Assembly (NCBI GenBank): GCA_003712125.1
Contig: RHLF01000001.1
Coordinates: forward strand, 992,001-1,056,000
Reading direction: 5' to 3'
DNA: 64,000 nt
DNA from: Allomuricauda sp.
GTDB taxonomy: Bacteria; Bacteroidota; Bacteroidia; Flavobacteriales; Flavobacteriaceae
Positions 38,184 through 46,399 of the stretch are shown here, piece after piece. Both the position numbers and the translations under genes were made by a program. Positions within the stretch are counted from its first letter, which is position 1, and every line of letters begins with the position of its first letter. The notes under the pieces are model-generated. The model saw only the letters and a list, made by a program, of their open reading frames with translations. It was not told the DNA's origin and searched no databases.

Positions 38184-38494
38184 TGGAATTGCAACAACCT
38201 TATTTTGCGGTAATTTTTACCAATAGGCGCACCGAAGGTGATAACGGCTATGCACAAATGGCGGAAGACATGGAAAAATTGGCCAGACAACAGCCAGGAT
38301 TTATCGATTTCGAAAGTGCACGGTCGGGATTGGGTATAGCAATTAGCTATTGGGACAGCAAAGCTTCAATCGCCAATTGGAAAGCCAATGTAGACCATCA
38401 AATTGCTCAGAAAAGGGGCATTTCAGATTGGTATTCGTGGTACAAGGTGCGTATTTGTCTCGTTGAGCGGGAGTATGAGTTTTCAAGCAAATAG
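38183..38494 (+). CDS. Antibiotic biosynthesis monooxygenase-like protein
   Basis: YFAVIFTNRRTEGDNGYAQMAEDMEKLARQQPGFIDFESAR...ISYWDSKASIANWKANVDHQIAQKRG. Confidence 0.85.
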   Translation: MELQQPYFAVIFTNRRTEGDNGYAQMAEDMEKLARQQPGFIDFESARSGLGIAISYWDSKASIANWKANVDHQIAQKRGISDWYSWYKVRICLVEREYEFSSK

Positions 38495-38537
38495 TCATTG
38501 GCCTTTGTTGTAACTTTGACAGTCAAAAATTGCGCTT

Positions 38538-40205
38538 ATGAATGCACCCCTTCGTTTTTCCAATCTTGACCGTAAGGAAACCATTAAAACCCTTACATCA
38601 GAGAAATTCGACCTCGTTGTAATTGGCGGGGGAATTACCGGTGCAGGTATCGCTCTTGATGCCGCTTCCCGTGGGATGAAAACCGTGTTACTTGAGAAAG
38701 GTGATTTTGCTTCAGGCACGAGTAGTAAGTCCACCAAACTAATACATGGGGGCCTACGGTATTTGAAACAATTTGATTTTTGGCTTGTAAAAGAGGTGGG
38801 TTCTGAGCGCGCAATAGTGCATAAATTGGCACCCCATTTGGTATTGCCCGAAAAGATGTTGTTGCCACTAATTGAAGGTGGTTCATATGGCAAATGGCTG
38901 ACTTCTATAGGATTAAAGGTGTATGATATTTTGGCGCAGGTTTCAGGCGATGACAAACGTCAAATGCTCGAGAAAAAAGAGGCCCTAAAACTTGAGCCGC
39001 TGCTACCCAAAAAGATACTGAACGGGGCGGGGTATTATGCAGAATACCGCACCGATGACGCCAGATTGACCTTAGAAAATATTAAGACCAGTCTTCAATT
39101 CGGAGCAAAGGCACTGAATTATCTAGAGGTTACAGATTTCATTTATAAAAAAGGAAGCGTTGCAGGCGTTCAAGTAGCAGACGCCCTCACCCAAGAAGCC
39201 TTTGCGATCAAATCAAAGTATGTGGTCAGTGCCGCCGGTCCTTGGGTTGATGAACTACGGTCTACCAATAACTCGCGAAAGGGCAAAAGACTGCATCTCA
39301 CGAAAGGGGTACATTTGGTATTTCCACATAAAAAACTTCCCGTGAAACAGTCGGTGTACTTCGATATTCCTGATGGCCGCATGATGTTTGCTATTCCTAG
39401 GGGAAAAGTTACCTATGTAGGCACCACCGATACGAATTTCAATTTGGACAAAGATGATGTTCGCACTGATTTGGCCGATGCCATCTATTTGATTTCTGCT
39501 GTGAACAATATGTTCCCCGAGATCAATCTTGAGATGGAAGACATTATTTCATCATGGGCAGGATTGCGCCCGTTGATCCACGAAGAAGGAAAATCAGCTT
39601 CTGAGCTGTCCAGAAAAGATGAAATATTTACTTCCGATTCGGGTCTAATAAGTATCGCCGGAGGTAAATTGACCGGCTATAGAAAAATGGCCGAGCGCAC
39701 GGTTAACCGCATCGTAAAAAAGATGGAAGAGGATTATGAAATGGAGTTTGGTGCATGTGGCACAAATAAAATTCCGCTTTGTGGGAACGATTTCAAAAAG
39801 TACAAACACGTCAAGAAGTATATACAGGAGGTTTTTGCCCATATAAAGAACGATGGGTTTACCGAATATGATGCCTGGTATTTGGTAACCACTTATGGTA
39901 AACAAACCGAAAACATTCTTGCTCAGTACCGAAAATTCAAGAACAAACAACCTTATGTAAAGATGATTCGTGCCGAACTGAAGTTTGGAATTGCACATGA
40001 GATGGTTCTTACCCCAATGGATTTTTTCATCAGGCGAACCGGCCGTTTGTATTTTGACATTGATAGCGTTCGTGAATTTCTTGACCCGTTACTTGATGAT
40101 TTTAAAAAGGCTTTCGGCTACAGCGATGATCAAATTGCCCGGTTCAAGAAAACCATGGAGAAGGAATTGAAAAATCATTCAGATTTTTCATTGGAACGGA
40201 GCTAA
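38538..40205 (+). CDS. glpD: Glycerol-3-phosphate dehydrogenase (FAD-dependent)
   Basis: FDLVVIGGGITGAGIALDAASRGMKTVLLEKGDFASGTSSKSTKLIHGGLRYL, TYVGTTDTN. Confidence 0.95.
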   Translation: MNAPLRFSNLDRKETIKTLTSEKFDLVVIGGGITGAGIALDAASRGMKTVLLEKGDFASGTSSKSTKLIHGGLRYLKQFDFWLVKEVGSERAIVHKLAPHLVLPEKMLLPLIEGGSYGKWLTSIGLKVYDILAQVSGDDKRQMLEKKEALKLEPLLPKKILNGAGYYAEYRTDDARLTLENIKTSLQFGAKALNYLEVTDFIYKKGSVAGVQVADALTQEAFAIKSKYVVSAAGPWVDELRSTNNSRKGKRLHLTKGVHLVFPHKKLPVKQSVYFDIPDGRMMFAIPRGKVTYVGTTDTNFNLDKDDVRTDLADAIYLISAVNNMFPEINLEMEDIISSWAGLRPLIHEEGKSASELSRKDEIFTSDSGLISIAGGKLTGYRKMAERTVNRIVKKMEEDYEMEFGACGTNKIPLCGNDFKKYKHVKKYIQEVFAHIKNDGFTEYDAWYLVTTYGKQTENILAQYRKFKNKQPYVKMIRAELKFGIAHEMVLTPMDFFIRRTGRLYFDIDSVREFLDPLLDDFKKAFGYSDDQIARFKKTMEKELKNHSDFSLERS

Positions 40206-40207
40206 GT

Positions 40208-41209
40208 TCAGTCCAGTTTCTCAGTTAATTTCACAAACTGCTTTTTTGGGTTTTTATGCTCGTATAATATACCATACACCGTATTAATTATGGGTGTTTT
40301 AGACTTCTTCTTGAGTTTTTTCATGAGTAAATGGGCACTTTTGGTGGCATAATAGCCCTCAGCTACCATGTTCATTTCCATCATGGCACTCTTTACCGTA
40401 TACCCCTTGCCGATCATGTTGCCAAACATTCTGTTGCGGCTAAAGGTAGAGTAGCCTGTTACCAATAAATCTCCCAAATAGGCCGAATTGTTGATGTTGC
40501 GCTTCATTTTATAAACGCGATCTATGAAACGTTTCATTTCGCGAACGGCATTGCTCATCAAAACACTCTGAAAATTATCACCATAACCCAAGCCATGGGC
40601 AATACCCGCCGCAATGGCATAAATATTCTTGAGCATGGCGGCATATTCGGTTCCGATAATATCATCGGAAATCTTGGTGCGGATGTAATGATTTTTCAAA
40701 AATTCTGAAAATTGCTCAGCTTTTGAGGGGTCTGCACAGGCGAGGGTCAAATAAGACAAACGTTCCAAGGCTACCTCCTCGGCATGACATGGGCCAGTTA
40801 TTACACCAATGTTCTCAAAGGGAATGCTGTAATTTTTATTAAAATGTTCGCCAACGATAAGACCTGTCTCTGGCACTATGCCCTTAATTGCTGAAAAGAT
40901 GATTTTGTGTTCAAGGGAAACGGTAAGTTGTTTTAATTCACCTTCCAAAAACGCAGAAGGGATGGCAAAAACGAGCCAGTCAGCTTCAGCGACCACATCG
41001 TCCATTGTAGCACTTAGCACCAATTGGTCCACATTAAAGGTAACCGAGCTCAAATAGTTCGGATTGTTGCCTTCCTTTTTGATATGTTCAATGGCATAAG
41101 TGCTCCGCATATACCAATATACTTGGTCTAGGTTATCACAAAGCATTTTGACCAATGCTGTGGCCCAACTTCCTCCACCGATAACGGCAACTTTGCTGTT
41201 TTGCTTCAT
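40208..41209 (-). CDS. gpsA: Glycerol-3-phosphate dehydrogenase [NAD(P)+]
   Basis: VAVIGGGSWATALVKML, TGPCHAEEVALERLSYLTLAC, GTEYAAMLKNIYAIAAGIAHGLGYGDN. Confidence 0.94.
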   Translation of the reverse strand: MKQNSKVAVIGGGSWATALVKMLCDNLDQVYWYMRSTYAIEHIKKEGNNPNYLSSVTFNVDQLVLSATMDDVVAEADWLVFAIPSAFLEGELKQLTVSLEHKIIFSAIKGIVPETGLIVGEHFNKNYSIPFENIGVITGPCHAEEVALERLSYLTLACADPSKAEQFSEFLKNHYIRTKISDDIIGTEYAAMLKNIYAIAAGIAHGLGYGDNFQSVLMSNAVREMKRFIDRVYKMKRNINNSAYLGDLLVTGYSTFSRNRMFGNMIGKGYTVKSAMMEMNMVAEGYYATKSAHLLMKKLKKKSKTPIINTVYGILYEHKNPKKQFVKLTEKLD

Positions 41210-41383
41210 AACATGAAATCTGATTTCAAATATAGACTACTATCAAAACTTTGACACGGTATTGTTGGGGCAAGAATATTGGTTTTTGTCAAAACCTTGT
41301 AACCACCGTCCCTAGTTGAACAATTTGCACAGTGTAAGGTATGGCCCATTTGTCACGACTATAAGAATAAGTTTTTTGGTTGG

Positions 41384-42265
41384 TTATTTAGTTAGGGACC
41401 GCCCCGAAGTGACTTCACTCGGGGCGGTTCTTTTTTTAAAGGCCGAGGGCGACTCTTTGGCAACTGATTTAAATGTTCTGTTGAAATAGGACAAGCTCTC
41501 AAAACCACAAGCAAAACAGGTGTCTCCCACTGAATGGCCGGCCATCAACATTCGTTTGGCTTGACTGATGCGATACTGATTTAGAAAGGTAACAAATGTA
41601 CTCCCTGTTTCTTTTTTGAAATACCGGCAAAATGCTTCTTTGCCCAAATTGCATTCTGCTGCAATCTCTTTCAACGCGATTTTGGTGGGGTACCTTTTTT
41701 CTAGAAAGGCATGAATAGACCGTAAGCGCTTTTGATCTTTCTTTTTAAATCTATTGATATAGGGGGAGTTGTGAAGCAACTCAAATTCAGTGCTCTTAGC
41801 TAGCGTGTGCAAGGTGTTCAATACACTGGTAAAATATTGGAAGCCTTCCAATTGATGCCATTGTTTGAGCATTGTGCCCACTTTGTTTTTGACATCGCCA
41901 TGAAAGGCAATGCCGTACTGAGCCATCTGCAATAACTTTTTTATAGAATCAAGTTCAGGATAGTTCGTAATGGCACTTTGAACAATCTCAGGTTTAATAT
42001 GCAGCACTTCGTGAACATAATCTTGAGACCTCGTACCGTAATCAAAGTTCAGGTGGGGAATGTTCGAACCGATCAACACCAAATCATTATGGGTATAATG
42101 GGAAATATGATTGCCAATGTGACGGGTGCCGTTTGTTCCTTCGATATATACCAATTCAAATTCGGGATGGAAATGCCAAAAAAACAAGTCGCCCAAGCGC
42201 GGACTGTGCATTAACCGAAAGGGCGATTGCGAGCCATCATCAATTGTTTCTAATTGTACTTTCAC
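41384..42265 (-). CDS. AraC family transcriptional regulator (cupin + HTH)
   Basis: Cupin-like FFWHFHPEFELVYIEG; HTH KEIAAECNLGKEAFCRYFKKETGSTFVTFLNQYRISQAKRML...CGFESLSYFNRTFKSVAKESPSAFKKR. Confidence 0.92.
   Translation of the reverse strand: MKVQLETIDDGSQSPFRLMHSPRLGDLFFWHFHPEFELVYIEGTNGTRHIGNHISHYTHNDLVLIGSNIPHLNFDYGTRSQDYVHEVLHIKPEIVQSAITNYPELDSIKKLLQMAQYGIAFHGDVKNKVGTMLKQWHQLEGFQYFTSVLNTLHTLAKSTEFELLHNSPYINRFKKKDQKRLRSIHAFLEKRYPTKIALKEIAAECNLGKEAFCRYFKKETGSTFVTFLNQYRISQAKRMLMAGHSVGDTCFACGFESLSYFNRTFKSVAKESPSAFKKRTAPSEVTSGRSLTK
41395..41437 (+). terminator. Strong terminator-like hairpin overlapping the 3' codons of the AraC gene
   Basis: ACCGCCCCG ... CGGGGCGGT stem followed by TCTTTTTTT on + strand. 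Confidence 0.7.
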
Positions 42266-42356
42266 GACAGTATTTTAATTATATTCAAAGGAATATTGAT
42301 TAATATATATAAAAAAGTCAATATAATTCAAATATTGGTCAAAATTTGTCTTGAAT

Positions 42357-43373
42357 ATGGCCCTAGTGTCTTCTACTTTTGGAGCAGTAAATAAGTATGG
42401 TATGAAGCAAGATGTAAAATTAGAAATGGCCAATAAGGCACATGAGGAGATTCCGGGAAACCCTTCCACGGCAACAAGCAGTAAAATAAAACTGAACGAT
42501 CGAAGCAATGGGCAACCCCTTCGTGTACTATCTGAAGAGCAATGGAAATTTTGGATAGAGAATGGTTATATCGTAATCAAAAATGCGGTATCAAAAGAAC
42601 AAGCCCAGGCCACTGCCAATTTTTTATGGGAGTTTGATGAGAAAGATCCCAATAATCCTGAAACTTGGTATGCACCACCAAGGGCAGAAATGCAAATGAA
42701 GGAATTAACGGGAACAGGTATGGTTGAGGTGTACAACCATCAATATTTATGGAACAATCGCCAAACACAGCGTGTGTATGATGCCTTTGTAGATGTATGG
42801 GGCACCGAAAAATTATGGGTCACCATTGATCGTGCCAACTTGAACTTTCCGCAACGACCCGGTGAAAATAAAAAAGGCTTTATCCATTGGGACTATGATC
42901 CGGAAACGCGGCCTCAAAATGTACAAGGGGTATTGGCTTTGGCCGATCAAACCGACGAGAACATGGGAGGCTTTCAGTGTATCCCTTGGCTGTATCGCAA
43001 CTATGATTCATGGAAACTGACCCAACCAGAGGATCGTGACCACTTTCAACCCAACGTAACCGGATTGGAGGATGAAATTGTAAAGGTCAAAATGGAGGCC
43101 GGAGATTTGCTCATTTTCAATAGTACCCAGCCCCATGGTATACGTCCAAACAAATCGGGGGATAAGGTTAGAATTGCCCAATATATTTCAATGATGCCCG
43201 CTGAGGAGGAGAATGCCGAATTATGTGATTGGCGTGTCAACTCATGGAAAAACAGAGTGGCACCAGAGGGCTATGCGTTTCCAGGTGATCCCAGAAATTG
43301 GGAGCGGGATAAATATGATACAGCAAAACTCTCGGCGCTTGGTGAAAAACTATTGGGTTTGAAAAAATGGTAA
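42357..43373 (+). CDS. Phytanoyl-CoA dioxygenase (PhyH) family Fe(II)/2OG oxygenase
   Basis: HxD motif GFIHWDYDPE and distal TQPHGIRPNKSGDKVRIAQY. Confidence 0.88.
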   Translation: MALVSSTFGAVNKYGMKQDVKLEMANKAHEEIPGNPSTATSSKIKLNDRSNGQPLRVLSEEQWKFWIENGYIVIKNAVSKEQAQATANFLWEFDEKDPNNPETWYAPPRAEMQMKELTGTGMVEVYNHQYLWNNRQTQRVYDAFVDVWGTEKLWVTIDRANLNFPQRPGENKKGFIHWDYDPETRPQNVQGVLALADQTDENMGGFQCIPWLYRNYDSWKLTQPEDRDHFQPNVTGLEDEIVKVKMEAGDLLIFNSTQPHGIRPNKSGDKVRIAQYISMMPAEEENAELCDWRVNSWKNRVAPEGYAFPGDPRNWERDKYDTAKLSALGEKLLGLKKW

Positions 43374-43405
43374 CTTCACCTTCTTAACCAACCAAACTAA
43401 AATTT

Positions 43406-45082
43406 ATGGGTTCCACAATGAGTGTTTGGGATATTGGCATTATACTCTTCTATTTTGCCATTATCCTTTGGATTGCAAAATGGGCGGCAAAGGGCAATAA
43501 GGAAAAAAGTGCATCAGACTATTTTCTTGCAGGGAAGAATCAAGGTTGGCTCGTTGTTGGGGCCTCTTTGTTTGCTTCCAACATTGGTTCTGAAATCATT
43601 TTAGGGGTATCTGGAGCAGGTGCCCGGGCTAATATGCCCATGGCCAATTTTGAAATAATTGCCTCCTTGGTTTTAATTCTTTTGGGGTGGGTTTTTGTAC
43701 CCTTTTACCTGAGAACGGGGGTGTACACCATGCCTGAGTTTTTAGAAAAAAGATATTCAAAAGCTTGTCGAAACTACCTTTCGGTGGTTTCTGTTTTGGC
43801 TTATGTCATTACCAAAATCTCACTGATCATTTTTGCCGGGGCACTGGTTTTTGAGACTATCGGGGTACCTTTTTGGACAGGCGCTATCATTACGGTCATT
43901 GCCACTGGTTTTTATACGGTGCTTGGAGGTTTAAAGGCGGTCATTTATACCGATATGGTTCAGGCGGTAGTACTACTTTTGGGTACCATTGCGGTAACTG
44001 CATTTGGCGTTTACCAATTAGGCGGTTGGGACGGGTTAATTACTACCCTTGAGGTGGCTGCGCAGGAGCCTGGAAACCCACCTGCAGAACGATTTTTTAA
44101 CCTCTGGCGTCCCATGTCAGATACGGAGTACCCTTGGACGGGCATGCTTTTTGGCGCCCCAATATTAGGGGTATGGTACTGGTGTACCGACCAATATATC
44201 GTACAAAGAACTTTGTCGGCAAAAGACGTAACCAACGCACGAAGAGGGGCCCTTTTTGCTGGGTACCTGAAACTGTTGCCGGTATTTATCTTTTTTATCC
44301 CCGGTGTGATTGCTTATGCCTTGTTGCAAAAGGGCGAAATTAATTTTGTGTTGGACAATGCAGACCAGGCTTTGCCCACCATGATCAATAGTTTTCTTCC
44401 CATTGGACTTAAGGGACTGGCCATTGCCGGTTTGTTGGCTGCCTTGATGAGTTCCTTGTCTTCAGCATTTAATTCGAGTTCTACCCTGCTGACCATCGAT
44501 TTTTACAAACAGTATCGACCAGAGGCTTCCGATAAGAGTTTGGTGCGTTTTGGGCAACTTGCAACCATTGTTTTGGTAATTGTAAGTTTAGGTTGGATTC
44601 CTTTCATGCGTAGTTTGATGGGGGGTGGCATATTTCATTACTTGCAGAGCGTTCAAGCGTACATTTCCCCACCAATTGCAGCCGTGTTTTTATTCGGACT
44701 TCTCTATCGATGGATCAATGCCAAGGGAGCCATTGTTGCCCTTTGGTCTGGGTTTATTTTAGGAATTTTTAGACTGGTAACAGAGTTCATGGCGAACGAG
44801 GGGGTATTGGTCGTTGAAAAAGGAAGCGCCCTTTCCTATTTTCTCGAGGTAAACTTTTTGCATTTTGCCTTGGTCCTTTTCCTTTTTTGTGCCCTGGTCC
44901 TTGCCGTGGGAAGTCGATTCGGCAAACCCAAGCCAGAAGCAGAATTGGCCTTGGTCACTTTCCAAAAAACCGGGCAGCGTTCAGGTTTTGTATGGTCCAA
45001 AGACGTCGCTTTAACTGTAATTCTAATCGTTTTTGTTCTGGTGTTATGGGCTTTGTTTAGTCCACTGGGATTGGCAGCTTAA
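43406..45082 (+). CDS. Sodium:solute symporter (SSS family, SglT-like)
   Basis: DYFLAGKNQGWLVVGASLFASNIGSEIILG, GLAIAGLLAALMSSLSSAFNSSSTLLTIDFYKQYRP. Confidence 0.93.
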   Translation: MGSTMSVWDIGIILFYFAIILWIAKWAAKGNKEKSASDYFLAGKNQGWLVVGASLFASNIGSEIILGVSGAGARANMPMANFEIIASLVLILLGWVFVPFYLRTGVYTMPEFLEKRYSKACRNYLSVVSVLAYVITKISLIIFAGALVFETIGVPFWTGAIITVIATGFYTVLGGLKAVIYTDMVQAVVLLLGTIAVTAFGVYQLGGWDGLITTLEVAAQEPGNPPAERFFNLWRPMSDTEYPWTGMLFGAPILGVWYWCTDQYIVQRTLSAKDVTNARRGALFAGYLKLLPVFIFFIPGVIAYALLQKGEINFVLDNADQALPTMINSFLPIGLKGLAIAGLLAALMSSLSSAFNSSSTLLTIDFYKQYRPEASDKSLVRFGQLATIVLVIVSLGWIPFMRSLMGGGIFHYLQSVQAYISPPIAAVFLFGLLYRWINAKGAIVALWSGFILGIFRLVTEFMANEGVLVVEKGSALSYFLEVNFLHFALVLFLFCALVLAVGSRFGKPKPEAELALVTFQKTGQRSGFVWSKDVALTVILIVFVLVLWALFSPLGLAA

Positions 45083-45083
45083 T

Positions 45084-45878
45084 ATGGATTTAAAACTAAA
45101 AAATAAGACAGCATTTATATCCGGTTCAACCGCTGGGATCGGGTATGCTACCGCGAAAACCCTTTTGGGTGAAGGGGCTAAGGTCATTATCAATGGACGT
45201 TCAAATGATTCTGTAGAAAAAGCACTTACCCGACTTAGGAAAGACTTTCCCAACGGTCAGGTTACTGGATTTCCAGCGAATTTTCAAAAGGAGGATGAGG
45301 TCAAAACTTTGTGTGAAAGCCTTCCAGAATTGGATATTTTGGTGAACAATATTGGAATCTATAAGGCCGCCTCGTTTTTTGAAATGGAGGATGCCTCTTG
45401 GCAAGAGCAATTCGATATCAATATCATGAGCGGGGTACGGTTGTCCCGGTATTTTCTTCCTAAGATGTTGCAAAAAAATTGGGGGCGAATAGTATTTATT
45501 TCCAGCGAATGCGCTGAATTGGTTCCACCTGATTTATTGGCCTATAGCATGACCAAAACGGCCATGGTTGCCATCGCAAAAGGCTTGGCACAACTGACCA
45601 AGGGAACGGGGGTAACGGTAAACTCCATTGTTCCGGGGTCTACGCTATCTGAAGGAGCAAAACAATTCTTGAAAGATGAGGCAGAAAAATCTGGAAAATC
45701 CGAAGCAGCTGTTGAAGCCGATTTTTTCAAGGAGATTCGAACGTCATCCCTTATACAGCGCTTTGCATCCGTAGATGAGGTTGCGACCACAATCACCTAC
45801 TATTGCAGCCCCTTGGCTTCGGCCACCAATGGCGCTTCCATTAAAGTAGAGGGCGGTAGCACTGGAGGATTGATTTGA
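45084..45878 (+). CDS. SDR family oxidoreductase
   Basis: KTAFISGSTAGIGYATAKTLL, ILVNNIGIY, YSMTKTAMVAIAKGLAQ. Confidence 0.93.
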   Translation: MDLKLKNKTAFISGSTAGIGYATAKTLLGEGAKVIINGRSNDSVEKALTRLRKDFPNGQVTGFPANFQKEDEVKTLCESLPELDILVNNIGIYKAASFFEMEDASWQEQFDINIMSGVRLSRYFLPKMLQKNWGRIVFISSECAELVPPDLLAYSMTKTAMVAIAKGLAQLTKGTGVTVNSIVPGSTLSEGAKQFLKDEAEKSGKSEAAVEADFFKEIRTSSLIQRFASVDEVATTITYYCSPLASATNGASIKVEGGSTGGLI

Positions 45879-45909
45879 TAAATGAAATAGTTATAACCAA
45901 ATACGAAAG

Positions 45910-46323
45910 ATGAAAAAAATTATCATAATTACACTTGCCATAATGGTAGGAGCCTGCGCTCAACAAACTCAACAAAAAGAAACTGAAGAAGTAATGGAAG
46001 AACCTCAAAAAGCTGAGAAAGTATTGCGGCATGTTGTCATTTTTAAGTTCAATGATGACGCCCCAAAAGAAGCTGTAGAAAAGATTAATAAGAGTTTTTC
46101 GGAATTACAAAACCACATTCCGGTTATTCAAGATTTTGAGTGGGGCCTCAACGACAGTCCTGAAGATTTTCATCAAGACTTTACCCATTGTTACCTATTG
46201 ACTTTTAAATCAGAAGAAGATCGGGATAGTATTTATACACCCCATCCAAAACATCAAGAATTTGTAGCCAGCTTACAACCTCATTTGGAAAAGGTTTTTG
46301 TCGTGGATTATTGGGCCAACTAG
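45910..46323 (+). CDS. Dabb (stress-responsive A/B barrel) domain lipoprotein
   Basis: Lipobox IMVGACAQ; LRHVVIFKFNDDAPKEAVEKINKSFSEL...PHPKHQEFVASLQPHLEKVFVVDYW. Confidence 0.85.
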   Translation: MKKIIIITLAIMVGACAQQTQQKETEEVMEEPQKAEKVLRHVVIFKFNDDAPKEAVEKINKSFSELQNHIPVIQDFEWGLNDSPEDFHQDFTHCYLLTFKSEEDRDSIYTPHPKHQEFVASLQPHLEKVFVVDYWAN

Positions 46324-46341
46324 GCATGGTCTTATTCTTTA

Positions 46342-46362
46342 ATCATTTGATGGTCAAATGAT
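46342..46362. promoter_or_regulatory. Perfect inverted repeat in promoter region of the second SulP gene
   Basis: ATCATTTGA-TGG-TCAAATGAT, 9-bp arms; TAATTTTG -7-like box at 46373-46380. Confidence 0.55.
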
Positions 46363-46399
46363 CTAATAGTGGTAATTTTGCCGGCTTCAAACCGATACC

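Noticed and set aside
38495-38956. 153-aa minus-strand ORF
   Set aside because: Antisense to the start of glpD (FAD-binding motif region).
42351-42356. TTG start two codons upstream for the PhyH gene
   Set aside because: ATG at 42357 is available and more likely; conserved domain begins well downstream.
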